Shown here piece after piece: positions 35,591 through 47,897 of a DNA stretch of 64,000 nucleotides. The notes under the pieces were generated by a model. It made no database searches. It saw nothing but the letters and a program-made list of their open reading frames with translations, and was not told the origin of the DNA. Origin of the DNA: Ustulina deusta (taxonomy: Eukaryota > Ascomycota > Sordariomycetes > Xylariales > Xylariaceae). Position 1 is the first letter of the stretch. Each line of letters opens with the position of its first letter. The DNA lies in assembly GCA_023159155.1 (NCBI GenBank), contig JAJNNX010000023.1:434001-498000 (forward strand), read 5' to 3'. Made by a program: the position numbers and the translations under genes.

Positions 35591-37002
35591 ATGGCGCCAC
35601 TCAGCCAGGAAGAAAAAGACGGCCTTGTAAATAAGGTGCTTCAGACGCTTTCGGATACGCCTTACGCTTGCTCCTCGCTGATGCATCTGACCAACGGAAC
35701 GACCAATTTCGTTTTCCGTGGACAACTGGCTCGTCCCATTCGTGGGGAAGAGAACGGAAGCACCGTTACTGCTACTACTGTTATCGTTAAACATTCTCTG
35801 GAACATGCGGCTCTCAACAAGAACTTGCCAATCGACACATCGCGCACTGTATGGGTTTTCTTTTTGTACTGTTTCTCTGCTTTGGCCAAGCGAATCAGAG
35901 AGGAACAAAATATCTAACAGTTCTTGGCGTATAATATAGCTCTACGAGGCGTCCATGCTCGATGTGCTGAACGATTTCAAATCTGGTGCAATAGGGGTCA
36001 AGACGCCGCGGCTCTATCTTTTCATCCGCGATGCAAATATTCAGGTCCTGGAAGATTTCCCGGCCTCTGATGATTTGAAAAGTATCTTTGTATCGCCAGC
36101 TAGGAACCAGATACTAACTGCGCCAGTAGCGGCGTCCATTGGTCATAATATAGGTGCTTGGTTGCGTTCATTCCATGATTGGTCGATGTCTCCAAATACG
36201 AGGTTGAAAGACTTCGGTGACAATGAACCCATGCGCAAGTTGAAATACGCCATAACCTACGATTCCTACCTAAGAGTGCTCGAAACCAACTTCCCTTATC
36301 TCTTAGATGGCCATCGTGAGGCTTTACTCCAAATTAAGGAGGTTGCAACGAAGGAGTTTGAACGGACGTCCAATGATGGGTATGTGGACAAGAACTGGGG
36401 ACTCATACATGGTGATTTCTGGACTGGAAAGTACGTCATTTTATTTTAATTTTCAATACTGTTTCCTTATTATTATTATTACATTTCTCTCTTAACTTGA
36501 GGGTACGAATGCGTGAGCCCACTAACAAGCGTTAAGTGTTCTGCTTCCAACTTCCCTATCGTGTCTCGGCCCCCAGCATCCTAGCGACGGGAAACTATTT
36601 ATTGTCGACTGGGAATTCGCCCAGTTCGGCCATCGCGCGTATGATATCGGCCAAATGATAGGAGATATCTACGAGAGGTGGCACTTTTCGAACGCCGATG
36701 GCGCTATACCGGCGATTAAGGGGTTCATCGAAGGCTACGGACAGCTAGAAGATGACGAGCTCGCCTTCCGTGTCGCCGTCCATGCCGGCGTTCACCTCAT
36801 CGGCTGGTACATTAGACGTGCCCCAAATTCTCCTCTGCCATTCCCACTAGAACAGGTTATTGATGCTATGAGGATTGGGAGAGATTGGATTAAGAAGGGG
36901 TGGCAGAAGGACATGAATTATTTCCAGGACACCCCGTTAGCATCATTGTTCCCAAGAGAGAGAGAGACTTTGGTAAGTCTAGGGTCCAACAAAGAGGTTT
37001 AG
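35591..37002 (+). CDS. APH-fold phosphotransferase (methylthioribose-kinase-like)
   Basis: 404 residues from three exons: 35591-35848, 35940-36430 and 36537-37002. It belongs to the aminoglycoside/choline-kinase-like superfamily and is expected to phosphorylate a small hydroxylated substrate with ATP. The N-lobe shows GTTNFVFRG (glycine-rich loop) and VIVKHSLEHAA with the ATP-binding Lys. The catalytic loop HGDFWTGN spans the second intron, with the Asn codon completed only after splicing (AA + T). The metal-binding motif LFIVDWEFAQFG follows, then the helical C-lobe. Donors GTATGG and GTACGT and a CACTAAC branch site support the introns. The substrate is not predictable; methylthioribose is only the nearest named relative. 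Confidence 0.8.
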
Positions 37003-38236
37003 ATATAATGATGCGTCTGTCTAGATAACGTAGACGTTACTCAAAATCTAGACGTCATTGACAAATCAACCTAATTCTTTTTGAGTGAAGTGTCGAAATA
37101 TGTACCACTGTAAGTTCTGCACGTATAACTACAGTAAGCTAGCTACGACGCTCACAGGGGTAACTGAATGTGGCATTTAAGGGTAGAAGTAATTTTACGA
37201 TCGAATACCCCAACTCGTGACTTAAATAGAAAAGTTCCTTATACTGTATTACTATAAGGACATAATAACGGCGGCAACTTAACTTGTATACGTAGGCCGA
37301 TTAAGGAGATTTCGATTTCGTCAAGGCATCAGGGGGCGGGCAGTTTCGGGTTGACGTGCTGTGTCTTTCCGGGTTCACTTCTTCTACTCGGGCTTATTAA
37401 ATAATACTTGCAGTATACACTGTGATAATCCGAATAAACCCAGCTAAATATAGGTAGACGCCGGTTTTCGTTTCCGAGGGCTTATCGTGTTGGTTAATTC
37501 GGCCGTTACAGGTAATTTTACACCCGAAGAAAGAGATGAGATCATGCAGCGGGAAGTAGAGGTAGATCAAGCCACTAATAGATCTTTGGGGGGTTGTTCT
37601 TCACTGTATCTTTCTCGGTTCTATCTGTAGCAATAGAGAAGAGTGCAGGACCTGTCTGCACACTACAATAATTAGCTAGCCCTTCTAAAAGTAGCTGGCA
37701 CTTTCGTATTCGATAAGACATGAAATACCTAAAGATGACTCTGATTCTTGTTATATAACGCCAAAACTCTGATCCGGGCACGTTCATACCTACTTTATGG
37801 ACGGTACTACACTTAAGAACTACCTCACGAGGGAATTGATAGAGAAAGCTCTGGAAAAGGGGCTCCGAGGGATAGACTCGCCCAACTTTCCGTCAAGCTA
37901 CCAGGGATCTCAAATAGGAGATGCCTTTTAGAAAGCCCTGAATTTGGGCGTGAAAAGAGAGGATGAGACCGAAAACAGCCGTGTGATAATTTGCTATCAA
38001 TATATTCGCCATAAATCCTATATACTGTGGAGCTAGAGTTGATCGCTCTACGGGGCTTTCATTTCGGTGTCGTAAAGATTGTCTTCACCAAGCGAAACTA
38101 TTTCATGCCCAGAGCCTTCACGTATCACCAGCGATACCAGCCAGGCGAGAAGTGCGGTTCCAGAAACTACCCACCAACTGAGGCCAATGGCTCTATTTGC
38201 AATTGCCACACCATGCACTGAGTTTCAGTCAATCAG
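37003..38236. other. AT-rich spacer
   Basis: No supported gene. The end near 38200 is the 3' flank of the minus-strand transporter. Confidence 0.45.
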
Positions 38237-40041
38237 TCAGCTGACATCTGCTTCTACGAAACAAGTTGGACTAGGCTTACAATATCCCGCACATATGGGG
38301 CCCAGTGTTCGAAATCCAGCCGCTGTAGCTTGACCGATGCCGTGGACCATGCCGAGAACTGATGGGTGTGGTGAGCAGTTGTTTAGTAGCATAATGGATG
38401 CAGGCACACAGAATATGCGGCTTGTGCTGTGGATGAACAGCAAAATGAGAATGAAGACCCAAGTGAATGTCTCAGTCGACGCGGCGGACGAGCCCGCCAT
38501 GACGACCAGAAATGGTGAAGTGACGTAGACAACCGGAAATAGGAGCGAGAATAAACGGTAACACTTCAATGTCCCCCATTTCTTGTGGACCGCAGGGTAG
38601 AATAAAAATTGAAGTAAGAGACCAGCCAGTCCAGCAAATGCCATTGAATAGCCAAGACTCTGCGGCGATAGGCCTAGCCCACCCTTGAGCTTTTGATTAA
38701 GATCATCCCTCGCGGCGCTGGGCTCTCTGGTGCTCGAAAGAAGCAGAGGCCAGGCGCTACCAAACGCCCTAAAACTAATCGTGAGTTTAATGGGCATGAC
38801 AGCAGGTATATGTACTCATCATCTAGGGGACTAACCCTAAGTGAAATTCAAAAAAGGCTAGCGATATCATAGTGAGGATCACATTCGGTGTCCAAATCCG
38901 ACGAAACGATAACTTGGGTCTTAGGTAGGGAAGTTTGGATGATACTTTTTCGTCAAGTCGTACACTCTCAGGAATATATTCGTCGTGCTCATCCAGCAAT
39001 AGATGGGAGTACCCCCTACCGGTAGCCACTTGAGCCGAGCGAATAAGCCAATTCCATATTCGCGTTAGAGCATCAAAGTTTAACCGCGGATCATAACTCT
39101 CGAGAGTCTACTAATGAATCAGAATTTGAAGGATTGAAGACGGACGTAAATAAAACAGACCTCTCGGAGCGTCAAGAGAACAATCACAGAAGTTAGTATC
39201 AAAAGCAACGCACTGAGTATAGATGGGAGGCTGTGGGTGTAACGCCTCAGCCATTGGATATGACCAAAAACAATGGGATAAGTCGTCACAGGATCGGATA
39301 GCCAGCCAGCGAAGACTGTTGATAGGAGTCAGCCATTCTGGGTACCGAATATTTCTCAGTTGGAAGAAGCAAAAACACCTACCTGGTCCAATGAGGGCTG
39401 CTACACTAAAGCTTGCAGGCAGGAGCAGAAACGCTCGGGACTGATGCCTATCCATGATTGTTAGCAGCAGTAACCATCTTAACAGGCGATGATTCTCATC
39501 TCCCAACTTGCCTCTTGTGCCGTATAATTTCAGACATCATGGTCCTTCTATCAACTTAACGTTAACTATTCAGAGCCACCGCTGAATGATAGTCCTGTCT
39601 AGCTTACACGACGCCGACTGTCCCATTCATCGCACCCCCTGCGGCGCGAAAGACGACAACGCTGGCAAACGACGTCGAAAATGCCACGCCTATGCACGAA
39701 AGACTGGTGCCAATCAAGCCAATCAGTAAAACGTTCCTCCTCCCACCCCATTTTGCATCCGCGACATATCCCCAGGGTATCGCAGTGCAAGACTGGCTCG
39801 CAGTGAAGCTGGCCAGCGCCACCCCGGTCTGCCAGGACAACACCTGTTCGGTTGCCGAGGGATTAAGTGACTTTAGCTGGTAATAGCAAATTGTCTGGAA
39901 CGACACCATTTGAAAAAAATCAATGGCGCGGCATAATGTTAAGACGGCGAGCTGATCCTTGTGTGGTAGGCTTTTCCATGTGTCTGATGTCTTGAGAGAC
40001 ATTTCCGGCCGTACGGGACCGTCAACGCTACAAGATATCAT
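38237..40041 (-). CDS. MFS transporter, 12 TM, YCR023C/ZIFL-like
   Basis: 497 residues from six exons: 40041-39608, 39547-39512, 39447-39383, 39315-39161, 39107-38836 and 38768-38237, all phase-consistent. Motif A appears as GYVADAKWGGRRNVLLIG between TM2 and TM3. The N-terminal FFQMVSFQTICYYQLKSL and the segment GVVRTMMSEI...QSRAFLLLP, built from exons 1-3, are typical of this major-facilitator subgroup. A long polar loop with LLLDEHDEYIP separates TM6 from TM7. Intron 2 starts with GCAAGT at 39511: only this GC donor gives the conserved join and phase. Exon 2 is just 36 nt. An extra upstream exon is possible because the first ATG follows a TTGTAG acceptor-like site. The transported substrate is unknown. 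Confidence 0.8.
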
Positions 40042-41663
40042 AATATTGAGCAATAGGTGGATGAGATCTCATATTATCTTGTAGATAGGCTGAAGATGGA
40101 TTTTCGTCTTTCAGACCTGAAAATAGTATTACCGTGTCTTCCTCAGTTCACTTGCCAGGGTATTAAGACCCCCCATCTACTGTGAACCTCTATGGTGCCA
40201 CCTACAGTCCACCCCTGAGTAGCATAGGATATCACATGCCAACTCGGCTCGTCATCCATTCCATTGATCGTTTTGTTTATCCACTAGTGCTAACCGCGGG
40301 AGCAAGGTGTTTTAAACTCTTGTTTCACGTTGTGGACAGCTGTAATACAGACTGGAACAACATTCCCTCTAAGACAATCACGTACCTTGTGTTATTGACA
40401 ACGCGTAACGAAGGGTTGTATTCAGATATGTACATGAACTAAATGTTTCACCCTATTCAGCGGACCGACGCCTAAGCATGACACACTAGGCACATGGGGT
40501 AAGAGTGTAGGGAGCCATTGAGAAGAGCTAGTGAAGGGAGATCTTGCGCGGGGTAATCATTTCCCATATTTTCATTGACAGCAGCGAAGATATTCTCTGC
40601 GACTCCCTTGATGCAATCAAGATTGTCTATGTATGCGAGGGACAGTGTACAAGAATGCTCCTCACGGTGGATGCTTTGTCAATTACTCTATTCCATCTAT
40701 AACATCAATATCACCGTCGCTATTCAACAGCACTAGCAGTAGGACCGTAACATCTAATTAATTTCTCAAACCAACTAAGCTCGCACGCATTACCATATGA
40801 CCATCAATGATCCAGATTCATCAACAACGCCAGGCGGCTTGCCAAGTGAGCTGGGGTGACATCAACATTCCATATCAACCGGGATGTCGGCTGGGTCAAT
40901 TGTGTTCGATTCTCACCGATTAGGGATGCACAGAATGTATAGTGCTGGGGGGGACATTTGTGCCTACCAGCCTATTACCGGTTTCTGATTGGCGAAGTGC
41001 GATGTCACTACTTGCCTACATCGTGTCTGGTGTGTCGCCTGATCCTAGCGCGGGCTTATTCTTGTCTGTCGCATATCTTCGCGTGTCTTCGCATACTTCC
41101 TCGGATGACTTGTTCGCAAGAACCCCAACGTTGCCAATGCCGCATCACACAACGTGGAACACCGAAGCCGAGAATGAAGCTTACGAGCCGCCCTCGTTCT
41201 CGGATGGCCGGAGTTATTCATTTGATCCTGAGCCCACTCCGTGTAGAAACAGCGATATTGGCGACACCTAGCGGAGATGCCATAACTGTTTTTAATGTTT
41301 ACTGTGGTGCCGGAGAGGGAAAACTTAATATTAGGATAGCTTTTACGTTTACTGTGTGTTTTTTATAAGATTAGACATAAAGATAAAGGATAAGGTAGGG
41401 AGAGAGTTGTCCTAAATTAACGGTCAACCTCTAGGAATAGCAAGTCGATACGCAGGGTGTCATTAAATCCCACAGCCGCCCTGTATAAGACATGTCATGT
41501 AATGACACGGGTAAAATAAGATTAAGATCTTTTGCCTGATTATTTTTTTAATTAAAATAAAGCGCTGCTGACATTTTAAAACATGTTACGAAATGGAAAG
41601 TTTTAAGTCGAGTGCCATAGTTCATGAACTTATATAGAATTAGGACGTACCATTTTCTTCAAT
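40042..41663. other. Intergenic spacer
   Basis: No supported gene. A frame at 40942-41271 has a Ser/Pro/Asp-rich second half that looks mildly protein-like but starts from GTG and has no recognised domain. The 41400-41650 part is AT-rich. Confidence 0.4.
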
Positions 41664-43520
41664 TCATGACCATAGTATTGTTAGCCAGGACCATTTATTC
41701 CGATGTCGTGCCGAAAAGTCTTCCTCCTCCTCCTCTTCTTTTTGTGCCATATCTAGAAAGTGCCGAACTGGGATTTGATCCAACGGAATGATCTTGGAAT
41801 GCTGTGTAAACTTATAACCGAAATAAAGCACGATAAATATTGGGATATTGATGTAGCTAGAGATGAACGTCTCTGTGTCCCAACTGTGGCACAACAAAAG
41901 GGTTAGCCAGTCTGTCGTACGTTTATAGCGATGTATGTTATCAAGGGTGTTACATACTGTCCATAAATGAAAGTAGAGAAACCACCGGTAATAAGCAAGA
42001 CGACTTGAAAAGAAAAAGCCCACCAAGTCAAGTATGGCTGGAGTGGTGCTGCCCATGGGAGACTGTCTCGCGAAATTGACTGTTTTTGACATGCGTAGAA
42101 GAACCGTAGGTAGACAGTTGTTATGACTATCCAGTTAATGAGGGTTGAGATTGAAACAAGGTCTTGCAACCAATTGAAAGCCGATGAAGCTGAGCTTGAC
42201 AGGGATAAGTATGCAAGACCTATGAAAACACTATAAAATAAGACGGAGTAGTGCGGGATTCCAAATCGATTTGTCCTCGTAAATATCTTGGGAGCTCGCC
42301 CTTCACACGCCATACCATGGAGGATACGGGATCCCCAGAGGAGAACAGAGTTCCCGGCGGACCACGCCGAAGTCAGCACAACGGCATTAATAATAGAGGG
42401 TACAACTTTAACCCCAGCGATTGTAGCGGCAATTACAAATGGGGACTGTGCTGCGTTTCCCGTTGAGTGCAGAAGATTCGGATTATTTGAGGGGACAATC
42501 AGCCCAGCGAAGAAGATCGTGACCACTTAATAACTCTAGTTAGTTGTTCAACTACGTTGTTTGCTGTGGTTTTCCAATTACTTAGGGTTACGAACCGTAG
42601 AATATCAAGATCTTCCAGAAAACTCGTCTTGCCGCCATTGGGATTGATTTGCGTGGATTTCGTGTTTCTCCTGCCGTCAGGGTAATATTCTCTATACCCG
42701 AGTATGCGTAGAGGGCGCTATTCAGGACTCTATAAAAACCCAAAAATCTTCCAATAGCGCCACCAATGCCGAGATACTGAGCGAAAGGGCCAGGGTTATC
42801 CCAGTACTTGAAACCAATTGCCTCATGATTAGGCGCTCCGCCGGTGGTGATGATCAAGGCCTGGCTTTAGTTAGCAAGTTTGGTGTTAAGGCCGGTACAA
42901 GACGGCGAATTATTTCATACCAAGAAGTTCAACCCGATGACGAGGAGAATCTTCAATATCGAAAACCCATATTCGAGCTCTCCGTAGACTCGAATAAATA
43001 GAAGTGTGGTTGCGAGCATGAGCACCCCAAGCACGGTGATGAAGATAGCACTGCTAATTGAGGTCCAGTACTCTATGATTACCGCAGCAGCAACAAGTTC
43101 AGCCGGGACGGACACTATGTGTGCGTAAACCTCGTTCCAACCGTCAGCGAATGAGAGAGCAGGGTCGACAAAATGCTCGGCATATCGTATTACACCACCA
43201 TTGAGTGGCACGAGAGCGCCCATCTCTGCTGCAGCAAAGACAGTGCCAATGGCGACGGTACCCATAATGGAGTATCCGAGGAGGGCTCCCAATGGACCTC
43301 CCCTCTGGATGGCCGCACCAGAAGACAGAAATAGGCCAGTGCCAAGTGTGCCGGCCAAGGCAATCATCTGCACATGTCGCTGATGCAAGCCCTGCCTAAG
43401 GTCTTTGATCTCGTTGAACTCAGCGGATATTGATTCAACCTGGCCATTCTCTATACTAATGCTTTCGGCTATTTTCTCTCTGTTAGGGGTCGCTTGGTCG
43501 TTAACAACAGAGACTAACAT
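41664..43520 (-). CDS. Amino-acid permease (YAT/AAT family)
   Basis: 550 residues from four exons: 43520-42921, 42860-42596, 42525-41958 and 41883-41664, all in phase. Plasma-membrane proton-coupled amino-acid uptake is expected. The N-terminal cytosolic tail ends in RQGLHQRHVQMIALAGTLGTGLFLSSG, the TM1 signature. FAAAEMGALVPLNGGVIRYAEHFVDPALSFADGW covers TM3, and YAYSGIENITLTAGETRNPRKSIPMA is the conserved TM6 to TM7 segment. WDTETFISSYINIPIFIVLY near the end is the usual TM11/12 region. The C-terminal tail has an unusual run of six Glu before a normal WSWLTILWS-type end. Introns have GTATGA, GTTCGT and GTATGT donors and a GCTAAC branch. The substrate amino acid is not predictable. Confidence 0.88.
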
Positions 43521-45221
43521 TTCATCGAAAGTTGATGCACACCGAGAGGCAAGGAAGTGGAATTAAGATGAGCCTGAGGCGTCTGCTGGTGAGTGAATTA
43601 TAGGATTGTGAAATTGTATTCACAATGTTAGCCCATCATTAGTGAAGGAGTAGGGGTGAGATACTAGCAGACATATAACCAAGGTACTATAAACTCACCT
43701 TTTTTAATCCACAGATTTGCAATCTTTGCTTATTCGGTCAGATCTCTAATCTCTGTGGTACGATATCTTTGCACTTACCCTCCGATTATTAGCAAAGCTA
43801 GCGTGGCTGTGGAACAAGGGACTCGTACGTCCGCGTTATGTGAGGTGATTCGCGGTGATTGGAGATAGGCTGGTCGGTCTGCAGCGGACGGAATTTTAGG
43901 AGGGGTGGAAGTGGAGAGCAGCATACTATTTACTAAAGAGGTAGGTCCGTAAGATAGACGGGTTATAACTTATCGTGCGAAGTGACAAGACCCCCATTTG
44001 TCGAATCAGACGACGCGGTATCCCTGAAGCAATGCTACTGTAGCATCGAGACGTATCAAACGAGTAAACCGACGAATAAACAACGAAACATTTTCTGTTG
44101 TTCACGGTGACATCCTGCAAACTTCCAAGTCGTTGGGGCTGGGTCTTGTTGAACCCTATCTATTACCTATGATACGATCAAGTCTTGTCCATTAAAGCCG
44201 CCGCTGATTGCACTCACCTTCCACGAGGCCGCCTATATAGTCATCGCTGACAAGTCGCACTGTCCTGTGGGCGTTCCTACCAAGAATCGATCTACTATTA
44301 GTACCACATAGCAAGCCCTACTCGTCCCGGCGCTCAACTCAAAAGATATACAAGGGCTCAGTATAATTAGGATAGATAACAAAGTTAATTAGCGTAGGTA
44401 TTTCCATTATAATCAAAAACTATCCCGAGAACAATATAATAAAATCCATCTCATTAGTACTGTTAAACACGCCCTTTAGGGTGAGTAGCTTTTGTTTATA
44501 ATTATATTAAGCAATGCAACCGTAACTCCTCATTTTCGAACTGAATTTAACCGTTCTGTTCTGTTTTGTTCTATACCTCGCGCCGCAGTTATTTATTTTT
44601 ATTAATTCATATTATTCTTTTTGAAGAAAATCTTATATAAGAATACTAGTAATACCTAGGTACCTAACTACCTAGACTTGCATTATAGTATATCATTTAG
44701 ATTCGCACTTCTACTCCTACATGCTTAAAAAAACGTACAGCAACTGCAATCGATAATCTTATCTATTTTGCATACAAATGTTGAAGTGTTGGTATGGAAG
44801 CCTCCAGGACTGGAGGTTTTGGGATCTGAAAATGGAATCCCCTATACCAACTGCGACCCACAGGACTATGTCTTTCATGTGACCCTCGTCTTGCGAAACC
44901 TGGTCAAGATTATTGATTAAAGTTGCTGTCGCAGCTTTAACCTAATAATTAAACATGCAAAAGGTGTGATGGAGATGTATTATTACTGTACAAGTTTTAA
45001 GATGCCTAGAATCTTAATATAGATTACTGGAATAAAGTGAATTAATGGCAGCTGTTGCTGTTGATAGAAATAGATGACTGTGGCGCTAGGTGCGGCAACG
45101 AAACGGATTTGAACGGTTAATCCAGTTTAGAAACGTTAAGTTACGGTCGCATTGCTCAGTTTAATGCGGACAAAAAGCTGCAACCAGACCATCGATTAGA
45201 CACAGATCATTCACTCTCTAA
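43521..45221. other. AT-rich spacer
   Basis: No supported gene. Very AT-rich between 44340 and 45060, with a TACCTAGGTACCTAACTACC cluster at 44653-44674. It might include old repeat DNA. Confidence 0.5.
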
Positions 45222-46502
45222 CTAAAAACACCAACACTTAACTCTGCGTAACCACTCGGCAAAAGGTTTGATGTTGGGCCTCGGAATATTAAGTGCCTCG
45301 GCCAATACGGGCACCATCTCGCCCCAGGGCTGGCGAATGGGGTTATCGATGTGGTAGACCGAGTGCAGTGCACTATTGTTCAGTGCCAGTTCAATGACAG
45401 TCCCCGCAACGACGTCGACAGGCGTCCAGCACAGCGAGCCCTTTAGGTCGGGGAACAGACGAAGCGACTGGGCTGACTTCAACTCTGCTGGGATTCTTTG
45501 CTCAGCCAAGTAAAGTGCGAGGACCTCGGTTGTACCGCAAGTCCCAGCACCCACCTCCAATATACGGAGTGGTTCGCTCGAGTCGTATGGGAGGCTCTCT
45601 ATAAGTAAATCGATCATATCCCGCATCTGCTCATAGAACAGGCGATTAAAGGGCAAATTGTAATAAAGGCCTTCGACAAGTCCTCGACTCTCCACGGACC
45701 CGAAAAGAGCAGCTATCCCATCCTCTGTCCCTTTGAGAACGCTAGGAAGACGTTTTCCCGCGTGATACGCTAACCGATGTGCGTGAGTCCACGGATCTTG
45801 GCTGTCAATCAGCTCCTGCACTACGGATTCACTGCTCTTCGCCCCGATTGCATGGGTTGTGCGAATCAGCTGGGAGCCGTCCTCCTGGGTGTCAATCAGA
45901 CGAAAGTCATTCTCGAGGAACTCATAAATCCGATCGACAAGCTGCGTATGCTTTGGATGATGGCTAATTCGGGTAAAGGGCTGACCTGCTGTAGCTGATC
46001 GGAGCGAGCAGCCCAGATGCTCGAACGCCTCGGCCACAAGGGTTGCACAGAGCCTATTGGAAGCAGAAATGGAGCGCCCGTCCGTTTGGTCCACTTTGTG
46101 TTCTTGCATGCATCTATCCGTTGATATCTTGACGCATTCGAAGGCCTCGATTATTTTGTGATTGGGTGGTAATAGCAACGGGCGAGTACTACCGGTAGAA
46201 TCTGCCTTTGCTTTTCTTATACTGGTGTCTCTGTTGTCACTGTTGTCTCTTGGGTGATCTACTAATGCGAAGCTGCTCTCCGAGGACTCGGAGTCGAGGA
46301 TGTCCTCTTGCAGCTCAAACTTTGACGGGTGAGGGGGCTCTATATAAGCCGGTGCCAAGTTCGATAGGGAGCTACCTGGCACGATCTCGGTCGACACACC
46401 ACTTTTCCCTGGCGTTGTATTGGTCAACTTCTCTACCAAGTGAAGAAGTTCTAGAAAGTCGTGTGCTTCAGAGAGAAAATCGGTCGTTGATAGCTTGCAT
46501 AT
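45222..46502 (-). pseudogene. Non-reducing polyketide synthase relic (CMeT fused to reductase end)
   Basis: An open frame of about 427 codons with no ATG in its first 110 codons and a TGA just upstream. Residues (counting from 46439) about 90-290 match the ACP-to-methyltransferase linker and C-methyltransferase start: AFECVKISTDR, LVAEAFEHLGCSLRSATAGQPF, FRLIDTQEDG, then motif I ILEVGAGTCGTT, where the usual second Gly is Cys. At about residue 317 (near 45490) it switches without a stop to the end of a thioester-reductase domain: LFPDLKGSLCWTPVDVVAG, HIDNPIRQPW, FAEWLRRV. Most of CMeT, the rest of the linker and the N-terminal half of the reductase are missing, as are KS, AT, PT and ACP. An in-frame deletion in a dead PKS gene is the simplest explanation. 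Confidence 0.75.
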
Positions 46503-46580
46503 TCAGTGAATAAGTAGGCATGTAGTAATAACCTCGCATGGTGATGCTGGATGCACGACTAGGTACCTAGGTACCCAGCA

Positions 46581-47846
46581 TTAGGTAGATATTCCAGTGA
46601 TGTTGACTGTCACATCACGTATGGAACAGCCTCCAGCCGGTGTCTGGTAGGTTTCCTTAAAAATACTCCCAAGCCACTCGAAAACTCTGGGCGTCGCATT
46701 CCCGATCTCTGCGACATGCCCGCCAACCGTGTTCCTCTCAAACGTTAGCTCAACGCCCGCATCGCAGAACCGGCTGGCGAGTGCGTCGGTCCGACTAATT
46801 GGACAATACTGGTCGCCGATCGTCTTGTACAAAAATAAGGGCATTCCGGGCAGGCCATAGTATCCCAGGCGGCACTCCCGTCCGTATACTTGCTGCAGAG
46901 GTAGAGCCTGCAGATCGGCTGCCCCTCCAATGAAGTAGTTGTAGATATCTTTAGAAGAGAAAAAACTCGTGACGGCGCCCGTGTTCATATGCCTGGCCGC
47001 CAGAAACTCGTCCGCAGTCTCGGGCTTTAGCCGACTGCGGACGTAAGCCAATGCCTCGGGGTACTGAGCGACTAAGCCTAGGACGACAGCGACCAGGTCA
47101 CCCGCGAGGGCAGTCCCGTTAAACAAATCATAATCGGCGGAGATGCTATCAACAAGCCCTCCGACCACCGCACCGCTGATCGAGAGGCCTGGTGCGTACT
47201 CGGTCTGCAGCTCGGCGGCCGCCTCGGTAGCAATGCTGCCGCCGCTGTAACCCCACATAGCGACGGACAGAGGGCCAAGTTCGGTCAGATTTGCTAGGTT
47301 GACGACGGCGCGTAACGCATCTAGGGTAGCGCGCCCGGACTGGATGCTAGCGCCGAAAGCGGCGCTGGGGCCTTCGTAGTCTGGTGAGTTTACGATCCAG
47401 CCCTTGGCTAGGAGCTGAGTTAAGAGGTCGGTGCTTGCGGGTATGTTGAGGCTGGGAACAGGCTGGGATAAAGCGTAGTAGAAGCCATATGAAGGGCTCG
47501 AATCTACGTCAGCTGAATCATACGCAAACTGGTACGACACTAGAGCCTTTTTGCCCGAAGGGGTGGCATAGAAGGTGGTCGGGATGAAAAGCGTCGTAAC
47601 AGCCCACGATGGCCGGTCGTGCGAGTCGGTCGTTCTGTACAGAATGTTGTACGCCGCCGCCGCATTCTTGACTACCTTGGTGGTCAGATTGCCAGGGGCG
47701 ATACGCAGGCGAAGGACAGTGCCTGACGTAGCAGTTTCAAAACCCTCGGGGGCGCTGTACCATGGGTCTCGACTAGGCGGCAGCGGTACAGCCTTCGCTG
47801 CTTCGGAAAAGCCCGAAGGCGACAGCAGAGACGAGGTGGCTGACAT
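46581..47846 (-). CDS. LIP-type lipase (secretory lipase family) without obvious signal peptide
   Basis: 421 residues from ATG 47846, single exon, alpha/beta-hydrolase of the Candida LIP family (PF03583), predicted to hydrolyse lipid esters. Conserved DPWYSAPEGFE at the start, then VSYQFAYDSADVDSSPSYGF. The oxyanion and approach region is DYEGPSAAFGASIQSGRATLDALRA, and the nucleophile elbow is MWGYSGGSIATEAAAELQ. The acidic residue is in KTIGDQYCPISRTDAL and the His in TVGGHVAEIGNATP. Family members are normally secreted, yet residues 1-20 are not a signal peptide. An upstream out-of-frame ATG at 47890 could start a hydrophobic stretch, but it abuts a TATAAAA element and ends in a stop after 12 codons. 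Either a non-secreted form or an N-terminal frameshift is possible. Confidence 0.8.
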   Translation of the reverse strand: MSATSSLLSPSGFSEAAKAVPLPPSRDPWYSAPEGFETATSGTVLRLRIAPGNLTTKVVKNAAAAYNILYRTTDSHDRPSWAVTTLFIPTTFYATPSGKKALVSYQFAYDSADVDSSPSYGFYYALSQPVPSLNIPASTDLLTQLLAKGWIVNSPDYEGPSAAFGASIQSGRATLDALRAVVNLANLTELGPLSVAMWGYSGGSIATEAAAELQTEYAPGLSISGAVVGGLVDSISADYDLFNGTALAGDLVAVVLGLVAQYPEALAYVRSRLKPETADEFLAARHMNTGAVTSFFSSKDIYNYFIGGAADLQALPLQQVYGRECRLGYYGLPGMPLFLYKTIGDQYCPISRTDALASRFCDAGVELTFERNTVGGHVAEIGNATPRVFEWLGSIFKETYQTPAGGCSIRDVTVNITGIST

Positions 47847-47890
47847 TTGGGCTAAGTGACAATGATTGCAATCGACGCCCAGCACCGCAT

Positions 47891-47897
47891 TTTTATA
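47891..47897 (-). promoter_or_regulatory. TATA box of the LIP-type lipase gene
   Basis: TATAAAA on the minus strand lies 45 bases before the ATG at 47846. The spacing supports 47846 as the translation start and argues against the ATG at 47890, which touches the box. Confidence 0.5.

Noticed and set aside
40942..41271. 109-codon plus-strand frame with Ser/Pro/Asp-rich half
   Set aside because: No ATG at the start, no domain and no splice partners found.
47888..47890. Upstream ATG as start of the LIP-type lipase
   Set aside because: It is out of frame, touches the TATAAAA element, and runs into a stop after 12 codons.
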